Shown piece by piece: positions 1 through 8,815 of a DNA stretch of 64,000 nt; the first letter of the stretch is position 1; every line of letters begins with the position of its first letter. The DNA comes from Microbacterium proteolyticum. Its GTDB lineage: Bacteria; Actinomycetota; Actinomycetes; Actinomycetales; Microbacteriaceae. The notes beneath the pieces were generated by a model. It was not told the origin of the DNA. It searched no databases and worked only from the letters and a program-made list of their open reading frames with translations. The stretch is from NCBI RefSeq assembly GCF_029639405.1, contig NZ_CP121274.1:1550001-1614000 (forward strand), in the 5' to 3' direction. The position numbers and the translations under genes are program-made.

Positions 1-745
1 GCTCATCACGGCCTACCACGAGGGCGGACACGCGCTCGCGGCGGCGGCGATGAACCACACCGACCCCGTCACCAAGGTCACGATCCTCCCGCGCGGCAAG
101 GCGCTCGGCTACACGATGGTGCTGCCGCTGGATGACAAGTACTCCGTCACCCGCAACGAGCTGCAGGACCAGCTGACCTACGCGATGGGCGGCCGTGTGG
201 CGGAGGAGATCGTGTTCCACGACCCCACCACGGGTGCCTCCAACGACATCGAGAAGGCGACGAGCATCGCCCGCAAGATGGTCACCGAGTACGGCATGAC
301 GAACGAGGTCGGCCCGGTCAAGCTGGGTTCCTCGTCCGGTGAGGTGTTCATGGGCCGCGACATGGGTCACGGCCGCGACTTCTCGGAGCGCATCGCCGAA
401 CGCGTCGACGCGCAGGTGCGCGGACTCATCGAGCAGGCCCACAACGAGGCCTACCAGGTGATCAACGACAACCGCGAGGTGCTCGACCGCCTCGCGCTCG
501 CGCTGCTCGAGAAGGAGACGCTCGACCACCTGGAGCTCGCCGAGATCTTCAAGGACGTCAAGCGTCTGCCCCCGCGCCCGCAGTGGCTTTCGTCGGGCGA
601 CCGTCCGGTGTCGAGCCTGCCGCCCGTCGAGGTCCCGCGTCGCTCGGCCCCCGCCGGGGTCGCGGCGTCCACCGAGGCCGACGCGCAGACCGCGACCCAG
701 CCGCAGCGCCGGCCGAGCGGACAGACGCGTCCGGCCACCGCCTAA
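1..745 (+). CDS. ftsH: ATP-dependent zinc metalloprotease FtsH, C-terminal part
   Basis: This is the 3' end of a membrane-anchored AAA+ protease that degrades misfolded membrane and regulatory proteins. The window opens inside the gene (reading frame starts at base 2), so the membrane and ATPase domains are missing. The M41 peptidase domain is clear: the zinc-binding HEGGH lies at bases 17-31, and the third zinc ligand is in the SNDIEKAT segment. The C-terminus ends in a low-complexity Pro/Thr/Gln-rich tail, as in other actinobacterial FtsH. It is followed after 6 bases by folE, an arrangement also known in Mycobacterium. Identification is secure; only the start is outside the window. Confidence 0.97.
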   Translation, partial: LITAYHEGGHALAAAAMNHTDPVTKVTILPRGKALGYTMVLPLDDKYSVTRNELQDQLTYAMGGRVAEEIVFHDPTTGASNDIEKATSIARKMVTEYGMTNEVGPVKLGSSSGEVFMGRDMGHGRDFSERIAERVDAQVRGLIEQAHNEAYQVINDNREVLDRLALALLEKETLDHLELAEIFKDVKRLPPRPQWLSSGDRPVSSLPPVEVPRRSAPAGVAASTEADAQTATQPQRRPSGQTRPATA

Positions 746-751
746 GGCGCC

Positions 752-1342
752 GTGGCCGTCGACCGGGAGCGCGTGTCCGCGCTCGTACGCGAGCTGCTCG
801 AAGCGATCGGTGAGGATCCCGATCGCCCGGGCCTGCGGCAGACCCCGGCCCGCGTCGCCGACTCGTGGAGCGAGTTCTTCGGGGGAGTGGGCGAGGATGC
901 CGGTGCTCCGCTGCAGCACACCATCTCGGTGACCCGCGGGCCGGCGCCCGACACCCTTCCCTCGGGGGCGGTGATGCTGCGCGACATCGCGTTCCGCTCG
1001 ATGTGCGAGCATCATCTGCTCCCGTTCCGGGGGCATGCGCACGTCGCGTACCTCCCCGGCGAGGAGGTCGTCGGGCTCGGTGCTCTGCCCCGTGTCATCG
1101 ACATCCTGGCCGCGCGACCCCAGGTGCAGGAGCGCCTCGGCGAGCAGGTGGCCGACACGATCGCGGGGTCGCTCGACGCCCGTGGCGTGCTGGTCGTGCT
1201 GGATGCCACGCACGAATGCGTCACGATGCGCGGGGGACGCCAGCCCGACGCGTCGACCGTCACGATCGCCGCGCGTGGGGTGTACACCGACCCCGTCGCC
1301 CGTGCGGAGCTGATCGCGCTGATCGGTCGAGGTCGCGGATGA
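752..1342 (+). CDS. folE: GTP cyclohydrolase I
   Basis: It catalyses the first step of folate synthesis, GTP to 7,8-dihydroneopterin triphosphate. The 196-residue protein carries the family zinc and catalytic motif MCEHHLLPFRGHAHVAYLPG and the second zinc cysteine in the segment ECVTMRGG. Length is normal. The start is GTG at 752, 6 bases after the ftsH stop; no strong ribosome-binding site is visible, so translation probably continues from ftsH. The stop overlaps the folP start by ATGA, which indicates translational coupling in a folE-folP-folB-folK operon. Confidence 0.97.
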   Translation: MAVDRERVSALVRELLEAIGEDPDRPGLRQTPARVADSWSEFFGGVGEDAGAPLQHTISVTRGPAPDTLPSGAVMLRDIAFRSMCEHHLLPFRGHAHVAYLPGEEVVGLGALPRVIDILAARPQVQERLGEQVADTIAGSLDARGVLVVLDATHECVTMRGGRQPDASTVTIAARGVYTDPVARAELIALIGRGRG

Positions 1343-2130
1343 CGCTCGTCATGGGGATCGTCAACGTGACCCCCGACTCGTTCAGCGACGGCGGCCGGTT
1401 CCTCGATCCCGACGTCGCGATCGCGCACGCCCGTGCGCTCCACGCGCAGGGCGCCGACCTCCTGGACGTCGGCGGTGAGTCGACGCGGCCCGGAGCCGAG
1501 CGGGTCGCGCCCCGGATCGAGCAGCAGCGGGTGCTGCCCGTCGTCGAGGCGCTGGCATCCGAGGGTCTGTACGTGAGCGTCGACACGATGAACGCGACGA
1601 CCGCGCGTGCCGCCGTCGCCCTGGGAGCGCGCCTGGTCAACGACGTGTCGGGCGGGCTGGCCGACCCCGAGATGCTCGCCGCCGTCGCCGAATCGGGCGC
1701 CGAGATCGCGCTCGGACACTGGCGGGGTCCGTCGGCGGAGATGTACGCACGCGCCGAGTACGGCGACGTGGTGGCCGAGGTGCTCGCGGAACTCCACGAG
1801 CGGGTCGACGCGGCCGAGGCCGCCGGCATCCCGCGTTCCCGTGTCGTCGTCGACCCGGGCATCGGGTTCGGCAAGCGCGGCGACCAGAACTGGCAGGTGC
1901 TGCGCGCGCTCCCGCGGGTGGCGGGGCTCGGATGCCGCGTGCTCGTCGGTGCGAGCCGGAAGCGGTTCCTCGCCGAGACGATCGGCGCCGACGCCGACCT
2001 CGTCCGCCGAGACCTCGCCACGGCCGTCACCAGTGCTCTCGCGGATCGCGCGGGCGCGTGGGCCGTGCGCGTGCACGACGTCCCGACCACTCGCGACGCC
2101 CTCGCCGTCGCCCGCGCCTGGGAGGCCTGA
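1339..2130 (+). CDS. folP: dihydropteroate synthase
   Basis: It condenses dihydropterin pyrophosphate with p-aminobenzoate and is the sulfonamide target. The 263-residue protein begins with the family signature MGIVNVTPDSFSDGG and has the second signature around GADLLDVGGESTRPG. The C-terminal GASRKRFL segment that binds the pterin phosphate is present. The ATG at 1339 overlaps the folE stop (ATGA), and the stop overlaps the folB start (TGATG). This is a typical single-domain FolP with no visible insertion in the drug-binding loops. Confidence 0.97.
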   Translation: MTLVMGIVNVTPDSFSDGGRFLDPDVAIAHARALHAQGADLLDVGGESTRPGAERVAPRIEQQRVLPVVEALASEGLYVSVDTMNATTARAAVALGARLVNDVSGGLADPEMLAAVAESGAEIALGHWRGPSAEMYARAEYGDVVAEVLAELHERVDAAEAAGIPRSRVVVDPGIGFGKRGDQNWQVLRALPRVAGLGCRVLVGASRKRFLAETIGADADLVRRDLATAVTSALADRAGAWAVRVHDVPTTRDALAVARAWEA

Positions 2131-2498
2131 TGGACTTCGCCGACGAGATCACGCTGACGGGGGTGCGCGCCTTCGGCTTCCACGGCGTCTACGCCGAGGA
2201 GAAGCGGGAGGGGCAGGAGTTCGTCGTCGACGTGGTGCTGCAGCTCTCGCTGCGACCGGCGGCCGAGTCGGACGATGTCGCGGACACGGTGCACTACGGG
2301 GAACTGGCCGAACGCATCGTGGCCCACGTCGAGGGCGACGCCGTCGACCTGCTGGAGACGCTCGCGCAACGCATCGCCGACGACGTCCTCGCCGACGAGC
2401 GCGTCATGCTGGTCACCGTGACCGTCCACAAACCCCAGGCCCCGATCACCGTGCCCTTCGCGGACGTCTCGGTGACGATCCGGAGGGGACGCGCGTGA
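2130..2498 (+). CDS. folB: dihydroneopterin aldolase
   Basis: It converts 7,8-dihydroneopterin to 6-hydroxymethyl-dihydropterin. The 122-residue protein fits the family length and starts with the characteristic DEITLTGVRAFGFHGVY segment; EEKREGQEF follows, and the central VDLLETLAQRIADDVL segment is also typical. It is translationally coupled at both ends: its start overlaps the folP stop and its stop overlaps the GTG start of folK. Confidence 0.95.
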   Translation: MDFADEITLTGVRAFGFHGVYAEEKREGQEFVVDVVLQLSLRPAAESDDVADTVHYGELAERIVAHVEGDAVDLLETLAQRIADDVLADERVMLVTVTVHKPQAPITVPFADVSVTIRRGRA

Positions 2499-3022
2499 GC
2501 GTCCGTCTCGCCCACGGCATCGGCGACCCGCCCTCCGACGAACCGGTCGCCGCCGTCGTCGCCCTCGGCGCGAACCTCGGTGCCCGCGCCGAGACGCTCG
2601 CGGCGGCCGTCGACGAGCTGCGCTTCCTGCCTCTGACGACCGACGTCCGGGTGTCGGCGCCCATCGAGACCGTCGCCGTGACCCTCACCGGAGAGGACGC
2701 CGACGCGCCGCGCTATCTGAACGCCGTCGCGCTGCTGCAGACGCGGCTGGCGCCGGCGACGCTGCTGCGCGAGCTGCACCGCATCGAGGCGGACCACGGG
2801 CGCGTGCGTCGCGAGAAGTGGGGCGACCGGACCCTCGACCTCGACCTCATCGCCTACGGCGACGCCCGCATCGACGAGCCCCACCTGACGGTCCCGCACC
2901 CGCGTGCGCACGAGCGCGAGTTCGTGCTCGCTCCCTGGCTCGACGTCGACCCGGATGCCGAGATCCCCGGCCGCGGCCGCGTCGACGCGCTGCTCGCCGT
3001 CGTGCGGGAGGAGGCATCGTGA
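2495..3022 (+). CDS. folK: 2-amino-4-hydroxy-6-hydroxymethyldihydropteridine pyrophosphokinase
   Basis: HPPK transfers pyrophosphate from ATP to 6-hydroxymethyl-dihydropterin, giving the FolP substrate. The 175-residue protein has the start motif ALGANLGAR, the WGDRTLDLDLIAYGD signature and the HPRAHEREFVLAPW segment that holds catalytic residues. An N-terminal extension of about 20 residues (LAHGIGDPPSDEPV) precedes the domain. The chosen start is GTG 2495, which overlaps the folB stop; a start farther in would lose the coupling. The gene closes the four-gene folate block. Confidence 0.95.
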   Translation: MSVRLAHGIGDPPSDEPVAAVVALGANLGARAETLAAAVDELRFLPLTTDVRVSAPIETVAVTLTGEDADAPRYLNAVALLQTRLAPATLLRELHRIEADHGRVRREKWGDRTLDLDLIAYGDARIDEPHLTVPHPRAHEREFVLAPWLDVDPDAEIPGRGRVDALLAVVREEAS

Positions 3023-3516
3023 AGCGGACCGGGGCGACGATCCTCATCGTGGCGGCACTCGCGGGGCTGGTGGTCGGGTTCCTCGTCGACGCGGCGCTGA
3101 CGGCGGCCGGACGTCCGACCTTCGTCCCGGCGGCGAGCCTGCCGACGATCCTCGTGCTCCTGGGCGCGATCGTGGTGGCGGTGGCGGTGCCGATCTTCCG
3201 CGCCTCCCGGGGGCGGACCGCTCGGCGCATCGACCCGTTCCGCGCGTTGCGGGTCGCGATGCTCGCCAAGGCGTCCTCGCTCGTCGGGGCGGCCGCGACG
3301 GGTTTCGCTCTCGGGCTCCTGGCGTTCGTCTTCACGCGCCCGTTCACTCCGTCGCTAGGCTCGTTGGGGTCGGTGATCGCGACGGCCGTGTGCGGGGCCG
3401 TCCTCGTCGCCGCGGGCCTCGTGGCCGAGCAGCTGTGCACCATCCGGAAGGACGACGATGACGAACACCCCGGATCTTCCGGAGCGCACCCCGACGCCGG
3501 ACCCTCCGTTCGTTGA
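3019..3516 (+). CDS. DUF3180 membrane protein
   Basis: This small integral membrane protein (165 residues) has four predicted membrane segments at roughly residues 5-27, 40-60, 80-102 and 114-136 and a short charged, Asp-rich tail. The family (DUF3180) is found directly after folK in many actinobacteria, including Mycobacterium, but its function is unknown. The GTG start at 3019 overlaps the folK stop. The 3' end overlaps the next gene by 59 bases in another frame, an unusually long overlap for this operon. Confidence 0.85.
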   Translation: MKRTGATILIVAALAGLVVGFLVDAALTAAGRPTFVPAASLPTILVLLGAIVVAVAVPIFRASRGRTARRIDPFRALRVAMLAKASSLVGAAATGFALGLLAFVFTRPFTPSLGSLGSVIATAVCGAVLVAAGLVAEQLCTIRKDDDDEHPGSSGAHPDAGPSVR

Positions 3517-4057
3517 GTCGCCGGCTCCCGTCCTGGACGAGGCCACGTACGACCGGATCCTCGAGCCGCGGGGCGCCGGCCGCCTGCCGCTCGGCGACGG
3601 CACGTGGCACCAGCTCGCTCGGGCCTACGTGCGGGTGCAGCTGATCTCGCAGGGTGCGGTCTTCGTCCTGGTGCTCGTCGCCGCGATCGTCGCGCAGGCC
3701 GTCTCCGGATTCATGTGGCAGTGGATCCCGGTCGGTGTCGTGCTCCTCGTCACGGCGATCGGCATGATCATCACGCCCCGCCAGGCGCGGTCCTTCGGCT
3801 ACCAGCTGCGGCGTGACGACCTGGTGTTCCGCCGCGGGATCCTGTGGCAGCGCGTCGTCGCCGTCCCGTACGGACGCATGCAGCTCGTCGACATCACCCA
3901 CGGCCCTCTCGACCGGGGCTTCGGGATCGCTCAGCTCAAGCTCGTCACGGCGGCCGCGTCGTCGGGAGTCACGATCCCGGGCCTGACGCAGGGCGCGGCC
4001 GAACAGCTGCGCGACACCCTCATCGACGTCGCCGAGACCCGCCGGACCGGGCTGTGA
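3458..4057 (+). CDS. PH-domain membrane protein (bPH2, YdbS-like)
   Basis: A 199-residue protein with a Pro-rich cytoplasmic N-terminus (about 60 residues), two membrane helices (about 61-82 and 88-106) and one bacterial PH domain (bPH2/DUF304) in the C-terminal half, around residues 110-195. The segments GILWQRVVAVPYGRMQLVDI and LDRGFGIAQLKLVTAA are typical of YdbS. The exact role is unknown; Bacillus YdbS/YdbT contribute to resistance against certain antimicrobial peptides. The ATG at 3458 has GGAAGG about 10 bases upstream and lies inside the DUF3180 gene. The stop overlaps the next gene, which encodes its usual partner. Confidence 0.85.
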   Translation: MTNTPDLPERTPTPDPPFVESPAPVLDEATYDRILEPRGAGRLPLGDGTWHQLARAYVRVQLISQGAVFVLVLVAAIVAQAVSGFMWQWIPVGVVLLVTAIGMIITPRQARSFGYQLRRDDLVFRRGILWQRVVAVPYGRMQLVDITHGPLDRGFGIAQLKLVTAAASSGVTIPGLTQGAAEQLRDTLIDVAETRRTGL

Positions 4058-5637
4058 CCGACCCGCACGATGCCGACCGCCGGGGTCCCGATTCCCCGGC
4101 GGCACGTGCCCTCGTCCGATCGCCGCTGAGCGACGGCGAGTGGCAGCGCCTGCATCCGCTGACACCGCTCCTGCGGGGCGGGCTGTTCCTCCTCGTGATC
4201 ATCGGCGTGATCGTGGCGAACCTGCGCGAGAGGCTGTTCGAGCTGTTCCTCCCGGCCGTGACGGATCTGCCGCCGGGAGTCATCCCGCCCGACCCGGTCG
4301 ACTTCATCCTCGCGAACAACCTCATCCTGATCGCCGGCGGCGGTGCCCTCGCAGTCCTCATCGTGCTGCTCGTGATCTTCCGCCTGTCCTGGCGGTTCCA
4401 CACCTTCCGCATCAGCGACGACGACGTCGAGGTGCGTTCCGGCGTCCTCTTCCGCACCCATCGCCGTGCCCCGCTCGATCGGGTGCAGGGCGTCAACCTC
4501 ACGCGTCCGATGGTGGCGCGCCTCCTGGGGTTGGCGAAGCTCGAGGTGGTCGGTGCCGGGCTCGACTCCAACGTCAAGCTGGAGTACCTGTCCGCCAAGG
4601 CCGCCGAGACGGTCCGCGGCGACATCCTCCGCCTGGCCTCGGGCCGACGCCTCGCGGAGCGCGGAGTCGCGGCTGCGCCGGCGGGTTCGGCGGTCCAGCA
4701 GGCCGCCGATGCGGTGGCGGCCGGCATCCAGGGCATCGTCGACGGCGAGGACTTCTCGGATGCCGAGCCCGAGAGCATCGTTCGGATCCCGTTCGGACGA
4801 CTCGTCGCCTCGCGCGTGCTGAGCGGGTCGACGCTCATGCTGGTGGCACTGATCGTCGCGATCATCGTCGCGGCCTCGCTCTCGACACTGTGGCTCCTGT
4901 TCACGATCGTCCCGGCGTTCCTCGCGTTCGGGGCGTACTACGTGCGCTCGATCGCCCGCGGTCTGCGCTATTCGATCGCTCCGAGCTCCGACGGCGTGCG
5001 GCTGACGTTCGGGCTGTTCACGACGATCAGCGAGGTGGTCCCGCCGGGCCGCGTGCACGCGATCGAGGTGCACCAGCCGCTGCTGTGGCGCCCGTTCGGG
5101 TGGTGGAGCATCTCGGTCAATCGGCTCACCGGCCGGGGCTCGACCGACTCGAGCACCGACCCCTTCGCGGCGGTGCTCCCCATCGGCACACGCGACGACA
5201 TCGAGCGGGTTCTGCGCATCCTCGCTCCGGCGCTGCCGGCGGAGGAGTGGAGCTTCGTGTTCCGTGACGGCATCCTCGGTCCGGAGGACGATGACCCGTA
5301 CGTCGTCACCCCGCGGCGCGTGCGGCTGCTCCGACCCCTTTCCTGGCGACGCAACGGTGCGGTGGTGACGGAGGACGCGCTGTTCCTCCGTCGCGGGTGG
5401 GTGCGCCGCACGCTCGCGATCGTGCCCTTGGCGAGGCTGCAGTCGATCGGCCTGCATCAGGGTCCCCTGGCGCGCGCCACGCGTACCGCCACCTTGGCGG
5501 CGCACGTGATCGCGGGGACGGTGCGGACCTCGGTCGGAGCCCTCGACCGTGACGCCGCGCTGACCCTGTTCGGTGAGACGGCCCGCGCGACCGTCGCCGC
5601 CGCGGCCGGCGACCGCAGCCACCGGTGGGCCGGATGA
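4054..5637 (+). CDS. PH-domain membrane protein (bPH2, YdbT-like, multidomain)
   Basis: The larger partner of the preceding protein, 527 residues, with repeated bPH2 units. The first follows two N-terminal helices and includes the segment RRAPLDRVQGVNLTRPMVAR. The second follows a second helix pair near residues 260-305 and includes EVVPPGRVHAIEVHQPLLW. A third, weaker unit is at the C-terminus (VPLARLQSIGLHQGPLAR). A spacer rich in Ala, Asp and Glu (about 210-250) separates units one and two. GTG 4054 overlaps the upstream stop and the 3' end overlaps the next start, so the two PH proteins are probably made together. The function is not established. Confidence 0.85.
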   Translation: MTDPHDADRRGPDSPAARALVRSPLSDGEWQRLHPLTPLLRGGLFLLVIIGVIVANLRERLFELFLPAVTDLPPGVIPPDPVDFILANNLILIAGGGALAVLIVLLVIFRLSWRFHTFRISDDDVEVRSGVLFRTHRRAPLDRVQGVNLTRPMVARLLGLAKLEVVGAGLDSNVKLEYLSAKAAETVRGDILRLASGRRLAERGVAAAPAGSAVQQAADAVAAGIQGIVDGEDFSDAEPESIVRIPFGRLVASRVLSGSTLMLVALIVAIIVAASLSTLWLLFTIVPAFLAFGAYYVRSIARGLRYSIAPSSDGVRLTFGLFTTISEVVPPGRVHAIEVHQPLLWRPFGWWSISVNRLTGRGSTDSSTDPFAAVLPIGTRDDIERVLRILAPALPAEEWSFVFRDGILGPEDDDPYVVTPRRVRLLRPLSWRRNGAVVTEDALFLRRGWVRRTLAIVPLARLQSIGLHQGPLARATRTATLAAHVIAGTVRTSVGALDRDAALTLFGETARATVAAAAGDRSHRWAG

Positions 5638-6365
5638 GCGGGGGTCGCGACGGTCGACTCGGCGTCGGCATCATCGGTGCGGGTCGCGTGGGTCCGGTGA
5701 TCGGGGCGGCGCTGGCGGGAGCGGGCCACGCGCTGACCGGGATCACGTCGGGATCCGATGACGACCGTGTCGAGGCGATCCTGCCGGGTGTGCCGGTGCT
5801 GCCACCCGAGGAGGTCGTCCGTCGGAGCGAACTCGTGGTCGTCGCGGTCCCGCACGATCAACTCCCCGGCCTCGTCGCCGGGCTCGCCGATCTGGGCGCG
5901 TGGCAGCCCGGGCAGCTCGTGATGCACACCGACCCCGGATACGGCGTCGAGGTTCTCGCGCCGGCGCTGCAGCGCGGCGCGATCCCGCTCGCCATCCATC
6001 CGGCGATCGTGTTCACGGGCGCATCGTCGATCGATCTGCGCCAGCTCGCGCAGGCGTATGCCGCCGTGACCGCACCGGGGCCGGTACTGCCGATCGCCCA
6101 GGCGCTCGCCGTCGAGCTGGGGTGCGAGCCGGTGGTCGTCGCCGAGGCGGACCGCGTCGCGTACGCCGAGGCGGTGGCCACGGCGACGCAGTTCTCGCGC
6201 TCGATCATCCGCCAGTCCGCGGCGCTGCTCACCGGGGTGGGTGTGGAGAATGCGGGGGCGTACCTGTCCGCGCTCGTGCGGTCGAGCGTCGACCAGGCGC
6301 TCGCCGACGGAGCGGGGCCGGTCGGTGCGGACGGCGCTCCGCCGGACGCTACGATCGACGGATGA
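5634..6365 (+). CDS. Rossmann-like and DUF2520 domain oxidoreductase
   Basis: A 243-residue protein with an N-terminal NAD(P)-type Rossmann fold (nucleotide loop GIIGAGRVG at about residues 11-19) and a C-terminal helical DUF2520 domain. The architecture resembles the pyrroline-5-carboxylate reductase/ketopantoate reductase group. The same family precedes panC in Mycobacterium, so a role in pantothenate supply, for example reduction of ketopantoate, is a fair guess but unproven. ATG 5634 overlaps the upstream stop; a GTG 9 bases earlier is possible. The stop overlaps the panC start (ATGA). Confidence 0.85.
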   Translation: MSGGRDGRLGVGIIGAGRVGPVIGAALAGAGHALTGITSGSDDDRVEAILPGVPVLPPEEVVRRSELVVVAVPHDQLPGLVAGLADLGAWQPGQLVMHTDPGYGVEVLAPALQRGAIPLAIHPAIVFTGASSIDLRQLAQAYAAVTAPGPVLPIAQALAVELGCEPVVVAEADRVAYAEAVATATQFSRSIIRQSAALLTGVGVENAGAYLSALVRSSVDQALADGAGPVGADGAPPDATIDG

Positions 6366-7216
6366 TCCGCACCATCGAGGATCTGCGCACCCGACTGGCC
6401 GAGGCCAGAAGCGCAGACCGCCCGGGCGGTGCGGCCCGCGTCGCGCTCGTCTCGACGCTCGGGGCCCTGCACGACGGCCATGTCGACCTCATCCGCGCGG
6501 CCCGCGAGCGCGCGGACGTCGTCGTCGTGTCGACCTTCGTCAATCCGCTGCGCTTCCGGACGGCCGAGGAGACCGCGGCCTATCCGCGCACGCCGGACGC
6601 CGACGCCGATCTTCTCGACGACCTGGGCATCGATCTGGTCTTCGCGCCGACCGCCGCGGAATTCCTGCCCGCGGGAACGGCGACCACGCGGGTGTCGGCG
6701 GGCGACCTGGGGCTCCGATACGAGGGGCGGACCCGCCCGTTCTACTTCGACGGAGTCCTCACGGTCGAAGCGAAGCTGTTCCACCTCATCCGGCCCGACG
6801 TCGCCGTCTACGGAGAGCGGGATCTGCAGCGGGCCTTCCTCGTTCGCCGCATGATCCGCGACCTCGACTTCGGCATCGACACGATCCTCGTCCCGACCGT
6901 GCGCGCCGAGGACGGCCTGCCCGTCTCGAGCCGCGTGGGTCTGTTGGACGAGGCCGATCGCCGAGCCGCCGCCAAGCTTCCCGTGGCCCTGGAAGCGGCG
7001 GCATCCAACGCCGATCTGGGTGTGGATTCCTGCATCGCGGCGGCGCAGTCCTCGCTCATGGGCGAGGCGCGGATCCACCTGGAGTACCTGTCGGTCGTCG
7101 ACCCCGAGACGTTCCTGCCCGTGGACGACGGCCACCGCGGGCGCGCGATCGCGCTCATCGCCGCGACCGTGGGTGGGCACCGGTTCATCGACAACGCGGA
7201 GATCTCGCTGCGCTGA
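6362..7216 (+). CDS. panC: pantoate--beta-alanine ligase (divergent PanC)
   Basis: It joins pantoate and beta-alanine with ATP to make pantothenate, the CoA precursor. The 284-residue length and order of motifs match PanC: the LHDGH nucleotide motif, FVNPLRF, YEGRTRPFYFDGVLTV, a GERDLQ segment and a SSR segment. Several usually invariant residues differ: the PTMG before the HxGH motif is STLG, Gln of FVNPxQF is Arg, Lys of GxKD is Arg, and MSSRN is VSSRV. It may therefore be altered in substrate binding. The start overlaps the upstream stop, and a TACGAT hexamer ends 6 bases before the ATG, suggesting an additional leaderless promoter. Confidence 0.85.
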   Translation: MIRTIEDLRTRLAEARSADRPGGAARVALVSTLGALHDGHVDLIRAARERADVVVVSTFVNPLRFRTAEETAAYPRTPDADADLLDDLGIDLVFAPTAAEFLPAGTATTRVSAGDLGLRYEGRTRPFYFDGVLTVEAKLFHLIRPDVAVYGERDLQRAFLVRRMIRDLDFGIDTILVPTVRAEDGLPVSSRVGLLDEADRRAAAKLPVALEAAASNADLGVDSCIAAAQSSLMGEARIHLEYLSVVDPETFLPVDDGHRGRAIALIAATVGGHRFIDNAEISLR

Positions 7217-7236
7217 CGCTCCTCGCGGGCTGCACC

Positions 7237-7257
7237 GCGCGGGGAAACGTCCCGCGC
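7237..7257 (+). terminator. possible hairpin between panC and lysS
   Basis: GCGCGGG (7237-7243) and CCCGCGC (7251-7257) can form a 7-bp stem with a GAAACGT loop, 20 bases after the panC stop. There is no T-run, so this is a candidate terminator or attenuator only. TAAACT at 7266-7271 just downstream could be the lysS -10 element. Confidence 0.4.
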
Positions 7258-7297
7258 CTCGCGGATAAACTCGATGCGACCCCGAGGAGCCTTCACG

Positions 7298-8815
7298 ATG
7301 ACCGACGCGCCCGCGAACGACGCCGAACCGACCGAAGAGGACGTCTTCGAGCAGAAGGCGGTCCGCCTCGCCAAGCGGGAACGCCTGCTCGAGGAGCGGT
7401 CGGATGCCGCCGGGGGCCCGTACCCCGTCTTCGTTCCGGTGACGGACACGATCCCGTCGCTCCGCGAACGCTACGCCGACCTCGAGGCGGGCGACGAGAC
7501 CGGCGTGACCGCGGGCGTCGCGGGACGCGTCGTCTTCAGTCGCAACACCGGGAAGCTGTGCTTCGCGTCGCTGCAGTCCGGCGACGGCAGCCGGATCCAG
7601 GCGATGGTGTCGCTCGCGAACGTGGGTGACGAGTCGCTGCAGGCGTGGAAGGAACTCGTCGACCTCGGCGATCACGTCTTCGTCTCGGGAGAGGTGATCT
7701 CGAGCCGCCGCGGCGAGCTGTCGATCATGGTGTCGGAGTGGGCCATCGCCGCCAAGGCCGTTCTGCCCCTGCCCAACATGTACTCCGAGTTGAACGAGGA
7801 GAGCCGGGTCCGCAGCCGGTTCCTCGATCTCATCGTGCGCGATCGTGCCCGCGAGACCGTGCTCGCGCGCGCGAAAGTCAACGCCAGCCTGCGACGCACC
7901 TTCGCCGACCGGGCGTTCGTCGAGGTCGAGACGCCCATGCTGCAGGTGCAACACGGCGGTGCCAGCGCTCGCCCGTTCATCACGCACTCGAACGCGTTCG
8001 ACGCCGACCTGTACCTGCGCATCGCGCCGGAGCTGTTCCTCAAGCGCGCGGTCGTGGGCGGTATCGACCGGGTGTTCGAGATCAATCGCAACTTCCGCAA
8101 CGAGGGCGCCGACTCCACGCACAGCCCCGAGTTCGCGATGCTCGAGGCGTACCAGGCCTACACCGATTACAACGGCATCGCGGATCTGACGCAGACGCTG
8201 ATCCAGGACGCGGCCATCGCGGTGGCCGGTTCGACGACGGTGACCTGGGCGGACGGGACCGAGTACGACCTCGGCGGCGAGTGGGATCGCATCTCGATGT
8301 ACGACTCGCTGTCCGAGGCCGCCGGCCGGACGATCACGCCCGAGACCACGCTGGAGGACCTGCGGGCCTTCGGCGCCGAAGCCGGTGTCGGGGCGCCGGC
8401 TCACGAGACGCACGGCAAGTGGGTCGAAGAGCTGTGGGAGCACTTCGTCAAGGGCGGACTCACCCGGCCGACGTTCGTCATGGATTTCCCCCTCGACACC
8501 AGCCCGCTGGTGCGCGAGCACCGTTCCATCGCCGGCGTGGTGGAGAAGTGGGACCTGTACGTGCGCGGCTTCGAGCTGGCGACCGGGTACTCCGAGCTGG
8601 TCGACCCCGTCATCCAGCGCGAACGCTTCACCGAGCAGGCCAAGCTCGCCGCGCGGGGCGACGACGAGGCGATGCCCATCGATGAGGAGTTCCTCCGTGC
8701 GCTCGAGCACGGCATGCCCCCCACCGGCGGCATGGGGATGGGTATCGATCGACTGCTCATGGCCATCACCGGTCTCGGGATCCGCGAGACGATCCTGTTC
8801 CCGCTGGTGAAGTGA
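7298..8815 (+). CDS. lysS: lysine--tRNA ligase, class II
   Basis: It charges tRNA-Lys. The 505-residue protein has an N-terminal OB-fold anticodon-binding domain (about residues 60-160) and a class II catalytic core. Motif 2 is FEINRNFRNEGADSTHSPEF, and motif 3 is GMGMGIDRLLMAI near the C-terminus. The start is ATG 7298 with GAGGAG 8 bases upstream; the in-frame ATG at 7274 has no such site. The first 30 residues are an acidic extension not needed by the family. The 3' end overlaps the convergent DUF4192 gene by 50 bases. Confidence 0.96.
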   Translation: MTDAPANDAEPTEEDVFEQKAVRLAKRERLLEERSDAAGGPYPVFVPVTDTIPSLRERYADLEAGDETGVTAGVAGRVVFSRNTGKLCFASLQSGDGSRIQAMVSLANVGDESLQAWKELVDLGDHVFVSGEVISSRRGELSIMVSEWAIAAKAVLPLPNMYSELNEESRVRSRFLDLIVRDRARETVLARAKVNASLRRTFADRAFVEVETPMLQVQHGGASARPFITHSNAFDADLYLRIAPELFLKRAVVGGIDRVFEINRNFRNEGADSTHSPEFAMLEAYQAYTDYNGIADLTQTLIQDAAIAVAGSTTVTWADGTEYDLGGEWDRISMYDSLSEAAGRTITPETTLEDLRAFGAEAGVGAPAHETHGKWVEELWEHFVKGGLTRPTFVMDFPLDTSPLVREHRSIAGVVEKWDLYVRGFELATGYSELVDPVIQRERFTEQAKLAARGDDEAMPIDEEFLRALEHGMPPTGGMGMGIDRLLMAITGLGIRETILFPLVK

